Shown in pieces: positions 26,129 through 33,691 of a stretch of 64,000 bases of DNA. A program made the translations under genes and the position numbers. Origin of the DNA: an uncultured Prevotellamassilia sp. (GTDB taxonomy: Bacteria; Bacteroidota; Bacteroidia; Bacteroidales; Bacteroidaceae); the NCBI GenBank assembly GCA_934255485.1, contig CAKQOG010000002.1, forward strand, positions 1-64,000. Direction: 5' to 3'. Below the pieces are notes generated by a model. It did no database searches, was not told the origin of the DNA, and saw nothing but the letters and a program-made list of their open reading frames with translations. The stretch's first letter is position 1; each line of letters begins with the position of its first letter.

Positions 26129-26755
26129 ATGTTTGTACAAATACTTGACTTTATTGGCACATTAGCTTTTGCCATTTCGGGCATCAGACTGGCTTCAGCC
26201 AAGCACTTCGACCTTTTTGGCGCATACGTTGTGGGGCTTACCACAGCTATCGGAGGGGGTACCATGCGCGACCTATTGTTGAGCCAACCTCCCTTTTGGA
26301 TGACTAATTCGTTCTACCTTATCTGTACTGCATTTGCATTGTTGTGGGTCATCGCATTTCGCAAATTTTTGGTTAAACAAGATAACACGTGGTTCTTGTT
26401 CGACACAATAGGCTTGGCACTGTTCAATGTAACTGGCATTGAAAAAACACTTGCAGCCGGTTTCCCCTTTTGGACAGCCATTATCATGGGAACCATTACA
26501 GGGGCAGGTGGCGGCGTTTTTCGTGATGTGTTTATCAACGAAGTTCCACTTATTTTCAGAAAAGAAATCTATGCCATGGCATGTGTCATAGGTGGCGTTG
26601 CTTACTTTATCTGCTATCAATTGCATTTGGGCAACATTGCCTCGGGCTTGATATGTGGCTTAGTGGTTGTTGTAGCACGCATATTGGCTGTTCACTACAA
26701 AATTCATCTGCCTACACTGAAAAGCGAAAACCTAAATAATGAAACAAAACAATAA
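26129..26755 (+). CDS. TRIC-type trimeric intracellular cation channel family protein (UPF0126)
   Basis: 208 residues with seven hydrophobic segments. The two internal UPF0126 repeats carry the glycine-rich motifs GGGTMRDLLL (about 42-51) and GAGGGVFRDVFINEVPLIFR (about 126-145), which kink the pore helices of prokaryotic TRIC channels. These form potassium-permeable homotrimers. It lies 27 nt after the dehydrogenase and overlaps hemW by 17 nt, so the three genes probably share a transcript without obvious functional ties. Confidence 0.9.
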   Translation: MFVQILDFIGTLAFAISGIRLASAKHFDLFGAYVVGLTTAIGGGTMRDLLLSQPPFWMTNSFYLICTAFALLWVIAFRKFLVKQDNTWFLFDTIGLALFNVTGIEKTLAAGFPFWTAIIMGTITGAGGGVFRDVFINEVPLIFRKEIYAMACVIGGVAYFICYQLHLGNIASGLICGLVVVVARILAVHYKIHLPTLKSENLNNETKQ

Positions 26756-27890
26756 ACAGGGCATGATATACGTTCATGTTCCGTTTTGTGCCAGTCGTTG
26801 CATTTACTGCGACTTCTACTCTACCACCCAATCTGCAAGCGTAAGAGCGCAATATGTAGAGGCTACATGCAACGAAATCATGATGCGAACTAACTATCTG
26901 CCCACGAATAACATAAAAACTATATACTTTGGCGGTGGAACCCCCTCGCAGCTTGCTCCCAAAGAAATAGAGAAAATACTTGATTGTATTTTCAAGTATT
27001 ATCAAGTTGATAACAACGCCGAAATAACGCTTGAATGCAATCCCGATGATATTGACAAAACTTTTGTGCAGAGCACTAAACGTTTAGGCATTAACAGAAT
27101 GAGCCTTGGGGTGCAGAGTTTTGACGATGACATTTTGCACCTACTCAACCGCCGACACAATGCGCAAGAGGCAATAAATGCCGTTGAAACGTTGCATCAC
27201 AACGACATCGATAACATATCTATCGACCTTATATATGGCTTGCCACGGCAAACATGCAACTCATTTTCACATGATTTAGACCAAGCCTTTGCCCTACCTA
27301 TCAAGCACCTATCGTCGTATGCACTAAGCGTTGAAAAAGGAACTGCGCTCGACAAGAAGATAAGACAAAACGAGCTTCAAACCGCCAACGAAGATGCTTT
27401 TGTAAAAGAATTTTCGTTGCTTATGCAACAAGCCGAATGCCATGGCTTCAACCATTACGAGATATCAAACTTTGCCATACCGGGCTTTGAGTCAAAACAT
27501 AATTCGAGCTATTGGGATGGAACGCCTTATTTGGGTATAGGACCTGGAGCTCACTCTTTTGATGGTGAAAATCGACAATATAATCTACCATCACTCTCTG
27601 AATACATTTCACAATCGGCTCTTGGCAAGGTGCCACATACCACTGAGGTGCTTAGCGATAACGAACGGTTTGACGAATGGGTATTTGTATGTTTGCGCAC
27701 AAAAAGAGGACTTTCATTATCTCTTACAGAACATAAGTTTGGCAAGCAACTTTTAGCGTATCTCTTAAAAAATGCACAACAACACATTGAGAAAGGACGG
27801 CTTATCAAAGACGGAGACAAGCTCTCTATAGCTCAACCTTACATCATGGTTAGCAACGACATTATCAGCGATTTGATGGTGGCTGAATAA
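26739..27890 (+). CDS. hemW: HemW (heme chaperone, radical SAM; coproporphyrinogen III oxidase-like)
   Basis: 383 residues. The radical SAM cluster motif is at the N-terminus (VPFCASRCIYCDFYS, CX3CX2C), followed by YFGGGTPSQL, ITLECNPDDI, RMSLGVQSFDDDILHLLNRR and SIDLIYGLPRQT, then the HemW-type C-terminal domain (NHYEISNFA, SYWDGTPYLGIGPGAHSF). HemW proteins bind heme and pass it to target proteins; the family was long annotated as an oxygen-independent coproporphyrinogen oxidase. It overlaps the TRIC gene by 17 nt. Confidence 0.93.
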   Translation: MKQNNKQGMIYVHVPFCASRCIYCDFYSTTQSASVRAQYVEATCNEIMMRTNYLPTNNIKTIYFGGGTPSQLAPKEIEKILDCIFKYYQVDNNAEITLECNPDDIDKTFVQSTKRLGINRMSLGVQSFDDDILHLLNRRHNAQEAINAVETLHHNDIDNISIDLIYGLPRQTCNSFSHDLDQAFALPIKHLSSYALSVEKGTALDKKIRQNELQTANEDAFVKEFSLLMQQAECHGFNHYEISNFAIPGFESKHNSSYWDGTPYLGIGPGAHSFDGENRQYNLPSLSEYISQSALGKVPHTTEVLSDNERFDEWVFVCLRTKRGLSLSLTEHKFGKQLLAYLLKNAQQHIEKGRLIKDGDKLSIAQPYIMVSNDIISDLMVAE

Positions 27891-27902
27891 ACAAAAGAGG
27901 AT

Positions 27903-28067
27903 ATGAAAGTTGTAGACAAAGACCTATGGGGAAGCTATTGGACGTCTACCCCCAGTTATGAACATCATGGCAACGCACACACCTTTGTGTTTAATATGGA
28001 TAGGGGGTATCCATCATCTTTCGATGTTTTTGAACGAGGCTATTTGGTTCGCCCAGTAGCCGACTGA
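27903..28067 (+). pseudogene. Short ORF resembling the C-terminus of a Fib_succ_major/DUF1566-type domain
   Basis: 54 residues from the ATG at 27903 to the TGA at 28065-28067. The text LWGSYWTSTPSYE, then FVFNMDRG, then RGYLVRPVAD resembles the closing part of Fibrobacter succinogenes major paralogous domains, which end with YWSST and SVRPV-like motifs in secreted proteins. No signal peptide or upstream part remains, so I treat it as a gene remnant. It lies 12 nt after hemW and before a strong terminator, so it may still be transcribed. Confidence 0.45.
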
Positions 28068-28089
28068 CAAACAACAAGCATTACAACAC

Positions 28090-28126
28090 AAGTGGGGACA
28101 AGCAGATTAAACTTGTCCCCACTTTT
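28090..28126. terminator. Terminator between hemW and cdd
   Basis: AAGTGGGGACAAG pairs with CTTGTCCCCACTT, and a T-rich tract follows on the plus strand. The cytidine deaminase gene ends at 28146 on the other strand and may use the same hairpin. Confidence 0.85.
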
Positions 28127-28145
28127 CTTATCCTTTATTTTTCTT

Positions 28146-28622
28146 CTACTTTATTTCATCAAACTGAAAGGGAATTAAGTCGCTAATGCTCTTTAACACA
28201 TAAATCTCACGTTCACCATAAAGCAAAGCTCTTATCGGCTCTTTACCCCTTGTTTGTGCCTCTACCAAAGCTTGGCGGCACACACCACAAGGCGATATTG
28301 GCGATTTTAAAAACTTACCATCTACCCCACGAGCCGCAACAGCTATGGTGCAAATATGCTCTTCTGGATAACGTGCATTGGCATAAAACATGGTACAACG
28401 CTCTGCACACGTACCAGCACCAAAGGCAGCATTTTCTTGATTACTTCCACACACAATTTCACCATTCGAGAGCCTTACAGCCGCTCCCACACTAAAATGT
28501 GAATAAGGAGAATAACTTGTATAGGTGGCCTCTTTTGCTGCTAAAACAAGTTCTTTGTCTTTCTCATCCAAATCATCAATCATGCACGATTGATAATCTA
28601 TTTGTATTGTCTTTCTTTCCAC
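28146..28622 (-). CDS. cdd: Cytidine deaminase
   Basis: Zinc-dependent deaminase of cytidine and deoxycytidine. The core shows YSPYSHFSVGAA, NQENAAFGAGTCAERCTMFY (zinc Cys plus catalytic Glu) and SPCGVCRQAL (two further zinc Cys). The start is uncertain: the first ATG (28581-28583) would trim the N-terminal strand found in relatives, whereas a GTG at 28620-28622 gives about 158 residues, the usual length. The frame is open further to a TTG at 28701-28703. I chose the GTG on length grounds. Confidence 0.9.
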   Translation of the reverse strand: MERKTIQIDYQSCMIDDLDEKDKELVLAAKEATYTSYSPYSHFSVGAAVRLSNGEIVCGSNQENAAFGAGTCAERCTMFYANARYPEEHICTIAVAARGVDGKFLKSPISPCGVCRQALVEAQTRGKEPIRALLYGEREIYVLKSISDLIPFQFDEIK

Positions 28623-28836
28623 TTCTATTTTTCTTTTATTTATCAAACATTCATAACTGCCATTATAGCAGATAAGGCAAATTACAGTTACAAACTTACA
28701 CAAAATATGTCAACTTACTTTTATGAATAGCATTTTTTTGCAAACACAACATTTCAGTAACACACTATTTTTGCAAAAAAACGCTTTTTATGTGCATTTT
28801 TTAAGCCTCTATATAGGTTTTGCACACCGATTGTTG

Positions 28837-28844
28837 TAACTTTG
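28837..28844 (+). promoter_or_regulatory. -7 box ahead of the 46-residue ORF
   Basis: TAACTTTG matches the Bacteroidota -7 consensus exactly. The nearest TTTG upstream (28819-28822) is only 14 nt away, shorter than the usual 19-20, so the -33 part is doubtful. Confidence 0.4.
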
Positions 28845-28923
28845 CATCAGAATAGAACGATAATAAACAAGATTAAGTTTAATCAGTCTATCGAAACGCG
28901 ATAGACACAAAAGACGCAAAAAC

Positions 28924-29064
28924 ATGGAAAAAAACAAGATGATTGTAATGCTTCAGTATCGCATTAAACGTTACCAAGCTATGGGCAATGGTACTATGTG
29001 CCAAAACCTTATGAGTGAGTTGAACAAAATTCAAGGACAAAGTTTTGCAGCTAAAGCAAACTAA
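28924..29064 (+). CDS. Small basic protein of 46 residues, unknown function
   Basis: ATG at 28924 to TAA at 29062-29064, encoding a protein that begins MEKNKMIVMLQYRIKRYQAM. It is basic and helical-looking, with no signal peptide or membrane segment. Support for a real gene is the -7 box 80 nt upstream (28837-28844), a clear terminator 44 nt downstream (29108-29149) and the absence of any other ORF in the unit. I do not recognise a family. Confidence 0.55.
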   Translation: MEKNKMIVMLQYRIKRYQAMGNGTMCQNLMSELNKIQGQSFAAKAN

Positions 29065-29107
29065 TATCCCTTACTACTTTACGAATATTCACTATTCAAT
29101 ATAAAAG

Positions 29108-29149
29108 AATTGGTTGGTTTCTATCACACAAGAAACCAACCAATTTTTG
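29108..29149 (+). terminator. Terminator of the 46-residue ORF
   Basis: ATTGGTTGGTTTCT (29108-29121) pairs perfectly with AGAAACCAACCAAT (29131-29144), then TTTTTG. Confidence 0.9.
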
Positions 29150-29280
29150 TTTCGTAGCAATAATTAAGGTCGACTTTATGAGCCTTTTCCAAACTGATGT
29201 GCTAACGTTGCATTCTGTACCCTCCATTCCTAATATTTACATAGATGTTCTACGAACTAACAAAAGAATAAACGTGACCA

Positions 29281-29705
29281 ATGGCTTTTGCCAATGAATT
29301 GCGCCATGTCATAGGACAAATGTCGCTAAACACCTTCCATAGTGATTACCTAAAGAAAATAATTGAAGAGAGTACAACCTCAAAGGTGAACAACAAAACA
29401 ATGAAGAAAATTGCAGATGGCAAAAAAGCGAACTTCAAAAAAATTGAAATAAGCAAAGAGGGATTAGAGTGTATAAAATGACGCTCTTTGGACTGCACCA
29501 ATGCCGAAGCAAAGACTCTCTATAGAAGCACAGACTCTCTATAATAGAGATACAGAAATCAAAACAGAAAAACAGGTATAATTAGCATCAATGGTAAAAA
29601 GCACAAAGTCTTTGGAATGCCACCATCACATCAGAGAAGAAACTATTACAACCTAAAATGCGAAGCACCTGCGGTGATGAAACTACATTCATTTTTTAAA
29701 AAAAG
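29281..29705 (+). pseudogene. Relic coding DNA of unknown origin
   Basis: An ORF of 66 residues (29281-29481, MAFANELRHVIGQMSLNTFH onward) is followed, in other frames, by short open stretches that read like protein, for example one ending CEAPAVMKLHSFFKKR near 29705. A direct repeat AGACTCTCTATA occurs twice near 29512-29545. Stops and frame changes suggest a decayed gene. I do not recognise the family. The 66-residue ORF could be a small gene, but it has no clear promoter. Confidence 0.3.
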
Positions 29706-29779
29706 ATAATGCAAGCCGAAAATAAAAAGACAAATTTACTTGAACTTTTTGCAGAGGGGACATCCAACATATAAAGAAA

Positions 29780-29822
29780 AAGCCATTTGTTTATTCATAA
29801 TCAACGAATAAACAAATGGCTT
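29780..29822 (-). terminator. Terminator of the ribosomal protein-tsf operon
   Basis: AAGCCATTTGTTTATTC pairs with GAATAAACAAATGGCTT across a short loop; on the reverse strand a T-rich tract follows. It lies about 85 nt after the tsf stop codon. Confidence 0.85.
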
Positions 29823-29906
29823 AATAATTTTTATGTACTTCGTTAGATAGTTTTATTATATAAACTAATTCCTAACCACATACATTTAAAAATGTATATG
29901 TGTGAA

Positions 29907-30896
29907 TTATTCAGCACGAAGAGTGAAACGCTTGAAGTCAGTTACAGTAAGATCCTTCTCTACAGACTTCAAATATTCAGCTACAGAAACCTTGCTATCT
30001 TGGATGTACTCTTGGTTAAGAAGGCATGACTCCTTATAAAACTTCTTCATACGACCGTTAGCAATATTCTGAACCATTTGTTCTGGAAGATTTGCAGCCT
30101 TTTGCTCAGCTGTAGTCTTCTTGAGTTCACGGATTTGGTCAGCTTGTTCTGCAGTGATATTACCCTTCATTATACCTTCTTCAAGGTGTTCCTCACTCTC
30201 AGCAATATAAAGGTTGAAACCAGCCTTCTTCAATGCAGCTTCTACAGCTTTCTTTACTTGCTCTTCCTTAGTCTTTTCGATAGCAACCTTCAACTCTTCA
30301 TCCTTAACAGCTTGAGGTACGCTTTCTTCGTTCAAAGCAACAGGATTCATAGCTGCAACCTGCATAGCAACATTGTGAGCTGCCTCTTCTGCTGGCTTGT
30401 TTGTTTGAACCATAGTGCAGAGCATGTGGCGGTTCATGTGGTCATAAACTGCAACATTCTCACCCTCGATAAAGCTATAGCCATCAAGCTCCATCTTCTC
30501 GCCAGTGATACCGCTACGATCAGTAACAGCTTCTGCAATAGTGTGTTCACCAAGAGTAAGGTTCTTAACCTCGTCGAGAGACTTGCACTTGTTTGCAACA
30601 GCTGCATCAAGAATATCTTGAGCCAACTTTACAAAATCAGCATTCTTGGCAACGAAGTCAGTTTCGCACTTCAAAGCAATGATTGCAGAGAAACCATTCT
30701 CGCTCTTAACAAGAACAGCGCCTTCTGCTGCTTCACGATCAGAACGCTTAGCTGCAACAGCTTGACCTTTCTTACGAATGATTTCGATAGCTTCTTCTAT
30801 GTTACCATTAGTTTCAGCAAGTGCCTTTTTGCAATCGCCAAGACCCGCACCTGTTAGTGTGCGTAATTTTTTGATATCTTCTAATGCTACTCCCAT
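29907..30896 (-). CDS. tsf: Elongation factor Ts
   Basis: 329 residues. The N-terminal UBA-like domain is VALEDIKKLRTLTGAGLGDC, followed by KKALAETNGNIEEAI and the EF-Tu-contact motif KCETDFVAKN, then the EF-Ts core and a coiled-coil region. EF-Ts is the nucleotide exchange factor for EF-Tu. It lies 169 nt downstream of rpsB, the usual partner; the spacer holds short tandem repeats (see 30950-31043). Confidence 0.97.
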   Translation of the reverse strand: MGVALEDIKKLRTLTGAGLGDCKKALAETNGNIEEAIEIIRKKGQAVAAKRSDREAAEGAVLVKSENGFSAIIALKCETDFVAKNADFVKLAQDILDAAVANKCKSLDEVKNLTLGEHTIAEAVTDRSGITGEKMELDGYSFIEGENVAVYDHMNRHMLCTMVQTNKPAEEAAHNVAMQVAAMNPVALNEESVPQAVKDEELKVAIEKTKEEQVKKAVEAALKKAGFNLYIAESEEHLEEGIMKGNITAEQADQIRELKKTTAEQKAANLPEQMVQNIANGRMKKFYKESCLLNQEYIQDSKVSVAEYLKSVEKDLTVTDFKRFTLRAE

Positions 30897-30949
30897 CTTG
30901 TTTGGAAATATATATAATTGGGTTAATATTTAAATTTATTGTTAAAAAG

Positions 30950-31043
30950 AAGAAAGTATAAAGTACATTTGGCATAAGGAATAAAAGTGTAATCTCGTAA
31001 TGGGGTTAAACTTTATACTTTATACTTTTATACTTTATACTTT
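30950..31043. repeat. TTTATACT-type tandem and inverted repeats in the rpsB-tsf spacer
   Basis: AAAGTATAAAGTA near 30952 is complementary to four near-tandem copies of ACTTTATACTTT-like sequence at about 31011-31043. The transcript could fold into alternative hairpins between rpsB and tsf. No coding sequence was seen in the spacer. Confidence 0.5.
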
Positions 31044-31065
31044 CATCATGTTGTTTGAGTGTAAA

Positions 31066-31872
31066 TTACTCAGCTTTTGCTTCAGCAGAAGCAGTTTCTG
31101 CCTTCTCAGCACGAGCCTTAGAAGCACGCTTATTGCGAGTTTTAGCCTCGCCTTCGCCAGCAGCTTCAGCATCAACCTTTTCAGCCTTGCGTTCTTCAAT
31201 ACCTTCTGCGATAGCACCGCAAACTGCATCAAGAATTACTTCGATGCTCTTGTTAGAGTCATCATTTGCAGGGATGATGTAATCTACAACGTTAGGATCT
31301 GAGTTTGTATCAACAATACCAAATACAGGTATACCAAGGCGATGAGCCTCTTTAACTGCAATGTGCTCTTTGCATACATCAACAACGAACAATGCAGCTG
31401 GAAGACGAGTAAGGTCGCTGATAGAACCAAGGTTCTTCTCCAACTTTGCACGCTGGCGAGAAATCTGAAGGATTTCACGCTTTGAAAGGTTTGAGTAAGT
31501 ACCATCGTTCATCAACTTGTCGATATTGGCCATTTTTTTGATTGCCTTACGAATAGTTGGGAAGTTGGTAAGCATACCACCCGGCCAACGTTCTGTTACA
31601 TAAGGCATATTTACAGAGGCTGCTTTATCAGCAACAACCTCCTTAGCTTGCTTTTTAGTAGCTACGAATAGGACACGTTTTCCTTGCTTTGCGATTGTTT
31701 TCAAAGCTTCTGCAGCTTCGTCAATCTTAGCAACTGTTTTGTGAAGGTCGATAATGTGAATACCGTTACGCTCCATGAAGATATAAGGAGCCATTGCAGG
31801 ATTCCATTTACGCTTAAGGTGACCAAAGTGGCAACCTGCCTCCAAAAGGGTGTCAAATGATGTTCTAGACAT
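31066..31872 (-). CDS. rpsB: Ribosomal protein uS2
   Basis: 268 residues. FDTLLEAGCHFGHLKRKWNP, RNGIHIIDLHKTV, RWPGGMLTNFPTIRKAI and IVDTNSDPNVVDYIIPANDD are the S2 signature blocks. A C-terminal tail of about 40 residues rich in Ala, Glu and Lys extends beyond the core. Upstream lies a 202-nt spacer after rpsI with a strong potential hairpin. Confidence 0.97.
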   Translation of the reverse strand: MSRTSFDTLLEAGCHFGHLKRKWNPAMAPYIFMERNGIHIIDLHKTVAKIDEAAEALKTIAKQGKRVLFVATKKQAKEVVADKAASVNMPYVTERWPGGMLTNFPTIRKAIKKMANIDKLMNDGTYSNLSKREILQISRQRAKLEKNLGSISDLTRLPAALFVVDVCKEHIAVKEAHRLGIPVFGIVDTNSDPNVVDYIIPANDDSNKSIEVILDAVCGAIAEGIEERKAEKVDAEAAGEGEAKTRNKRASKARAEKAETASAEAKAE

Positions 31873-31930
31873 TTCTTTCTTTTGTTTGTAATTCGTTTAC
31901 TTTCTTTGTAAGTTGTTTTAGTTCAACCAG

Positions 31931-31990
31931 CCAACAAGTAGCTTGCGATGTTTTGATATAACAAAAACATCCGATTGCAGGGTCCTGTTG
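31931..31990 (-). promoter_or_regulatory. Structured spacer upstream of rpsB (candidate leader)
   Basis: Inside the rpsI-rpsB spacer, GATGTTTT and AAAACATC (31947-31971) form a tight hairpin enclosed by a second possible stem between CCAACAAG (about 31931) and CTGTTGG (about 31984). S2 autoregulates through leaders in other bacteria. Conservation was not tested. Confidence 0.35.
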
Positions 31991-32074
31991 GTTTAGATAC
32001 TAAACGTAAATCCAGCAGCTTAAACCTCATCAAGCAATCAAAACGAACGCTTGTTTTAGGCAGCGTACAGAATA

Positions 32075-32461
32075 TTAACGCTTGCTGAACTGGAAGCGAC
32101 GACGAGCCTTTGGCTGACCTGGCTTTTTACGTTCAACGGCACGTGGATCACGTGTCATGAAGCCTTCAGCACGAAGAGCTTTCTTGTCATCAGCATTGAT
32201 TTTCACGAGAGCACGGGCAATAGCAAGGCGTAGTGCTTGGCTTTGACCGGTGAAACCACCACCGCAGAGGTTAACCTTAATGTCGTACTTTTCAGCAACA
32301 TCAAGAAGAGTAAGAGGTTGCTTTACAACAAACTGCAGGATGGGAGAGGGAAAATACTCTGTGAGGTCTCTCTTGTTAATGGTAATTTTGCCTGTACCTT
32401 CTGTTACATAGATACGGGCGATGGCGCTCTTACGACGGCCTAATGCATTAATCATTTCCAT
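32075..32461 (-). CDS. rpsI: Ribosomal protein uS9
   Basis: 128 residues: ALGRRKSAIARIYVTEGTGK, GGGFTGQSQALRLAIARALV and the basic tail GQPKARRRFQFSKR that reaches the decoding site. It lies 11 nt after rplM, the conserved gene pair. Confidence 0.97.
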   Translation of the reverse strand: MEMINALGRRKSAIARIYVTEGTGKITINKRDLTEYFPSPILQFVVKQPLTLLDVAEKYDIKVNLCGGGFTGQSQALRLAIARALVKINADDKKALRAEGFMTRDPRAVERKKPGQPKARRRFQFSKR

Positions 32462-32472
32462 TACTGCTAAGC

Positions 32473-32934
32473 TTATTTAAGGAGGTTAATATCAATTGCC
32501 TTTGGTGATTGTGCTTCATGCTTGTGATCAGCACCTTCATATACATAAAGGTTTGCAAGAAGCTTAGCACCGAGCTTATTCTTAGGAAGCATACCCTTAA
32601 CCACGCGGTGTAACAATTTGTCAGCACCGTTAGGCTTAGCCATAATGCTTGCTGGAGTGTGCTCACGTTGACCACCAGGATAGCCTGTATAAGTGAGATA
32701 AACGCGATCAGTCCACTTTTTGCCTGTCAATTGAATTTTGTCGGCATTGATAATGATAACATTGTCACCACAATCTACATGCGGAGTAAAGTTTGGTTTA
32801 TACTTACCGCGCAGCAGTTTGGCAACTTTTGTGCAGAGACGACCCAATACTTGGTCAGTAGCATCAACTACCACCCATTCTTTCTGTGCAGTCTCTTTGT
32901 TAGCAGAAATGGTCTTGTAACTTAAAGTGTCCAC
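32473..32934 (-). CDS. rplM: Ribosomal protein uL13
   Basis: 153 residues: KEWVVVDATDQVLGRLCTKV, AKLLRGKYKPNFTPHVDCGD, NADKIQLTGKKW and RVVKGMLPKNKLG are typical L13 blocks. It is the first gene of the rplM-rpsI-rpsB-tsf cluster, read from the promoter at 33087-33117 through a 150-nt leader. Confidence 0.97.
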   Translation of the reverse strand: MDTLSYKTISANKETAQKEWVVVDATDQVLGRLCTKVAKLLRGKYKPNFTPHVDCGDNVIIINADKIQLTGKKWTDRVYLTYTGYPGGQREHTPASIMAKPNGADKLLHRVVKGMLPKNKLGAKLLANLYVYEGADHKHEAQSPKAIDINLLK

Positions 32935-32964
32935 TTTTGTTTTGTTTTTAAAAATTGTATAACT

Positions 32965-33070
32965 ACTAAAATTTATCTTTTTGCCGTAGATATCACCTAA
33001 CCATTACGTCCTGGCCAATAAAAACGGGCGTAACTATTAACCCACGGCATGGTTGGCTTTTAGCCATCCA
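32965..33070 (-). promoter_or_regulatory. Structured leader of rplM mRNA (candidate autoregulatory element)
   Basis: Right after the transcription start the leader contains a hairpin TGGCTAAAAGCCA (33054-33066), then AACC/GGTT (33039-33054) closing a GC-rich loop, and a later ACG/CGT-closed segment. L13 leaders are known in several bacterial groups. I infer control of rplM-rpsI from position only. Confidence 0.4.
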
Positions 33071-33086
33071 GATAATAATCGGCTTG

Positions 33087-33117
33087 CAAAAGTACTCATT
33101 TATTATAACATAGCAAA
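33087..33117 (-). promoter_or_regulatory. Promoter of rplM-rpsI-rpsB-tsf
   Basis: Reverse strand: TTTG (33114-33117), 19-nt spacer, TACTTTTG (33087-33094), a full match to TTTG/TAnnTTTG. Confidence 0.75.
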
Positions 33118-33335
33118 TGTATACAAGCTTTTTTATTCAAAATCATCTATTTTTGCCTAATATTTTTATCTATCACCAATCCTAAATAACCTTTCGCTAT
33201 CACTATAAGGGTGGTAGAACGTTTTTTCTTATATATATCTTTTATTCTACTATTCTATTGATTTTGAAGTTTCTTTTATACATTATACATTGCCTATCTC
33301 CCACTACAAACGTACGTTATTACTGCTTTCTTATA

Positions 33336-33365
33336 TTGACAAATGTTGCAAGCTTTTTATATTTG
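33336..33365 (+). promoter_or_regulatory. Promoter without a recognisable downstream gene
   Basis: TTG (33336-33338), 19-nt spacer, TATATTTG (33358-33365). It faces right into a region with a short hairpin, a 10-codon ORF and a terminator. The DNA between this promoter and the rplM promoter (33118-33335) shows no ORF or repeat. Confidence 0.55.
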
Positions 33366-33369
33366 CAAC

Positions 33370-33655
33370 TGTTTACGAACATTGGTATATAAACAAAAAA
33401 AATTGATTGTCTCACGACAACCAATCTTTACTAACCTTAAATCTAATACCATGAAAAACATTGCAAATATACAGGCATTTTGAGTTATGCACAAGCATTT
33501 TGCAATATATATAATATTATTTAATATATTTTTGATATTTATATTTCATTTTGTAATACCATTATGCCAATAACTATATATAAAATTGTATTTTCAATCA
33601 TAAAATAAAAAAGTCAGATTGAGCATATATTTCATTATGCTCAATCTGACTTTAT
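33370..33655 (+). ncRNA. Candidate small transcript with a 10-codon ORF
   Basis: Downstream of the promoter at 33336-33365 a hairpin (GATTGTCTCACGACAACCAATC, 33402-33424, split here as GATTGTC/GACAACC pairing) precedes the start ATGAAAAACATTGC at about 33451, whose frame stops after MKNIANIQAF. No longer ORF follows, and a strong terminator ends the unit at 33610-33653. It may be a small RNA, a leader peptide unit, or the surviving 5' end of a lost gene. The untranslated leader with the hairpin followed by ATGAAAAAC looks like a normal gene start. Confidence 0.35.
33610..33653. terminator. Terminator of gltD, also closing the orphan unit
   Basis: AAAGTCAGATTGAGCATA pairs perfectly with TATGCTCAATCTGACTTT. 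The reverse strand has a run of T directly after the stem, so it mainly serves the gltB-gltD transcript, whose last stop is at 33692; it can also stop rightward transcription. Confidence 0.9.
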
Positions 33656-33691
33656 TTTGCTTTTAAATACGACAAGAGCTATTTGCTTGCG

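Noticed and set aside
29876..29901. Short hairpin directly after tsf as terminator
   Set aside because: The stem CACATACATT/AATGTATATGTG has no T run on the reverse strand; the stronger hairpin at 29780-29822 fits better.
30078..30857. Plus-strand ORF of 259 codons
   Set aside because: Antisense to tsf; its Cys/Ser/Leu-rich text is a codon-bias shadow.
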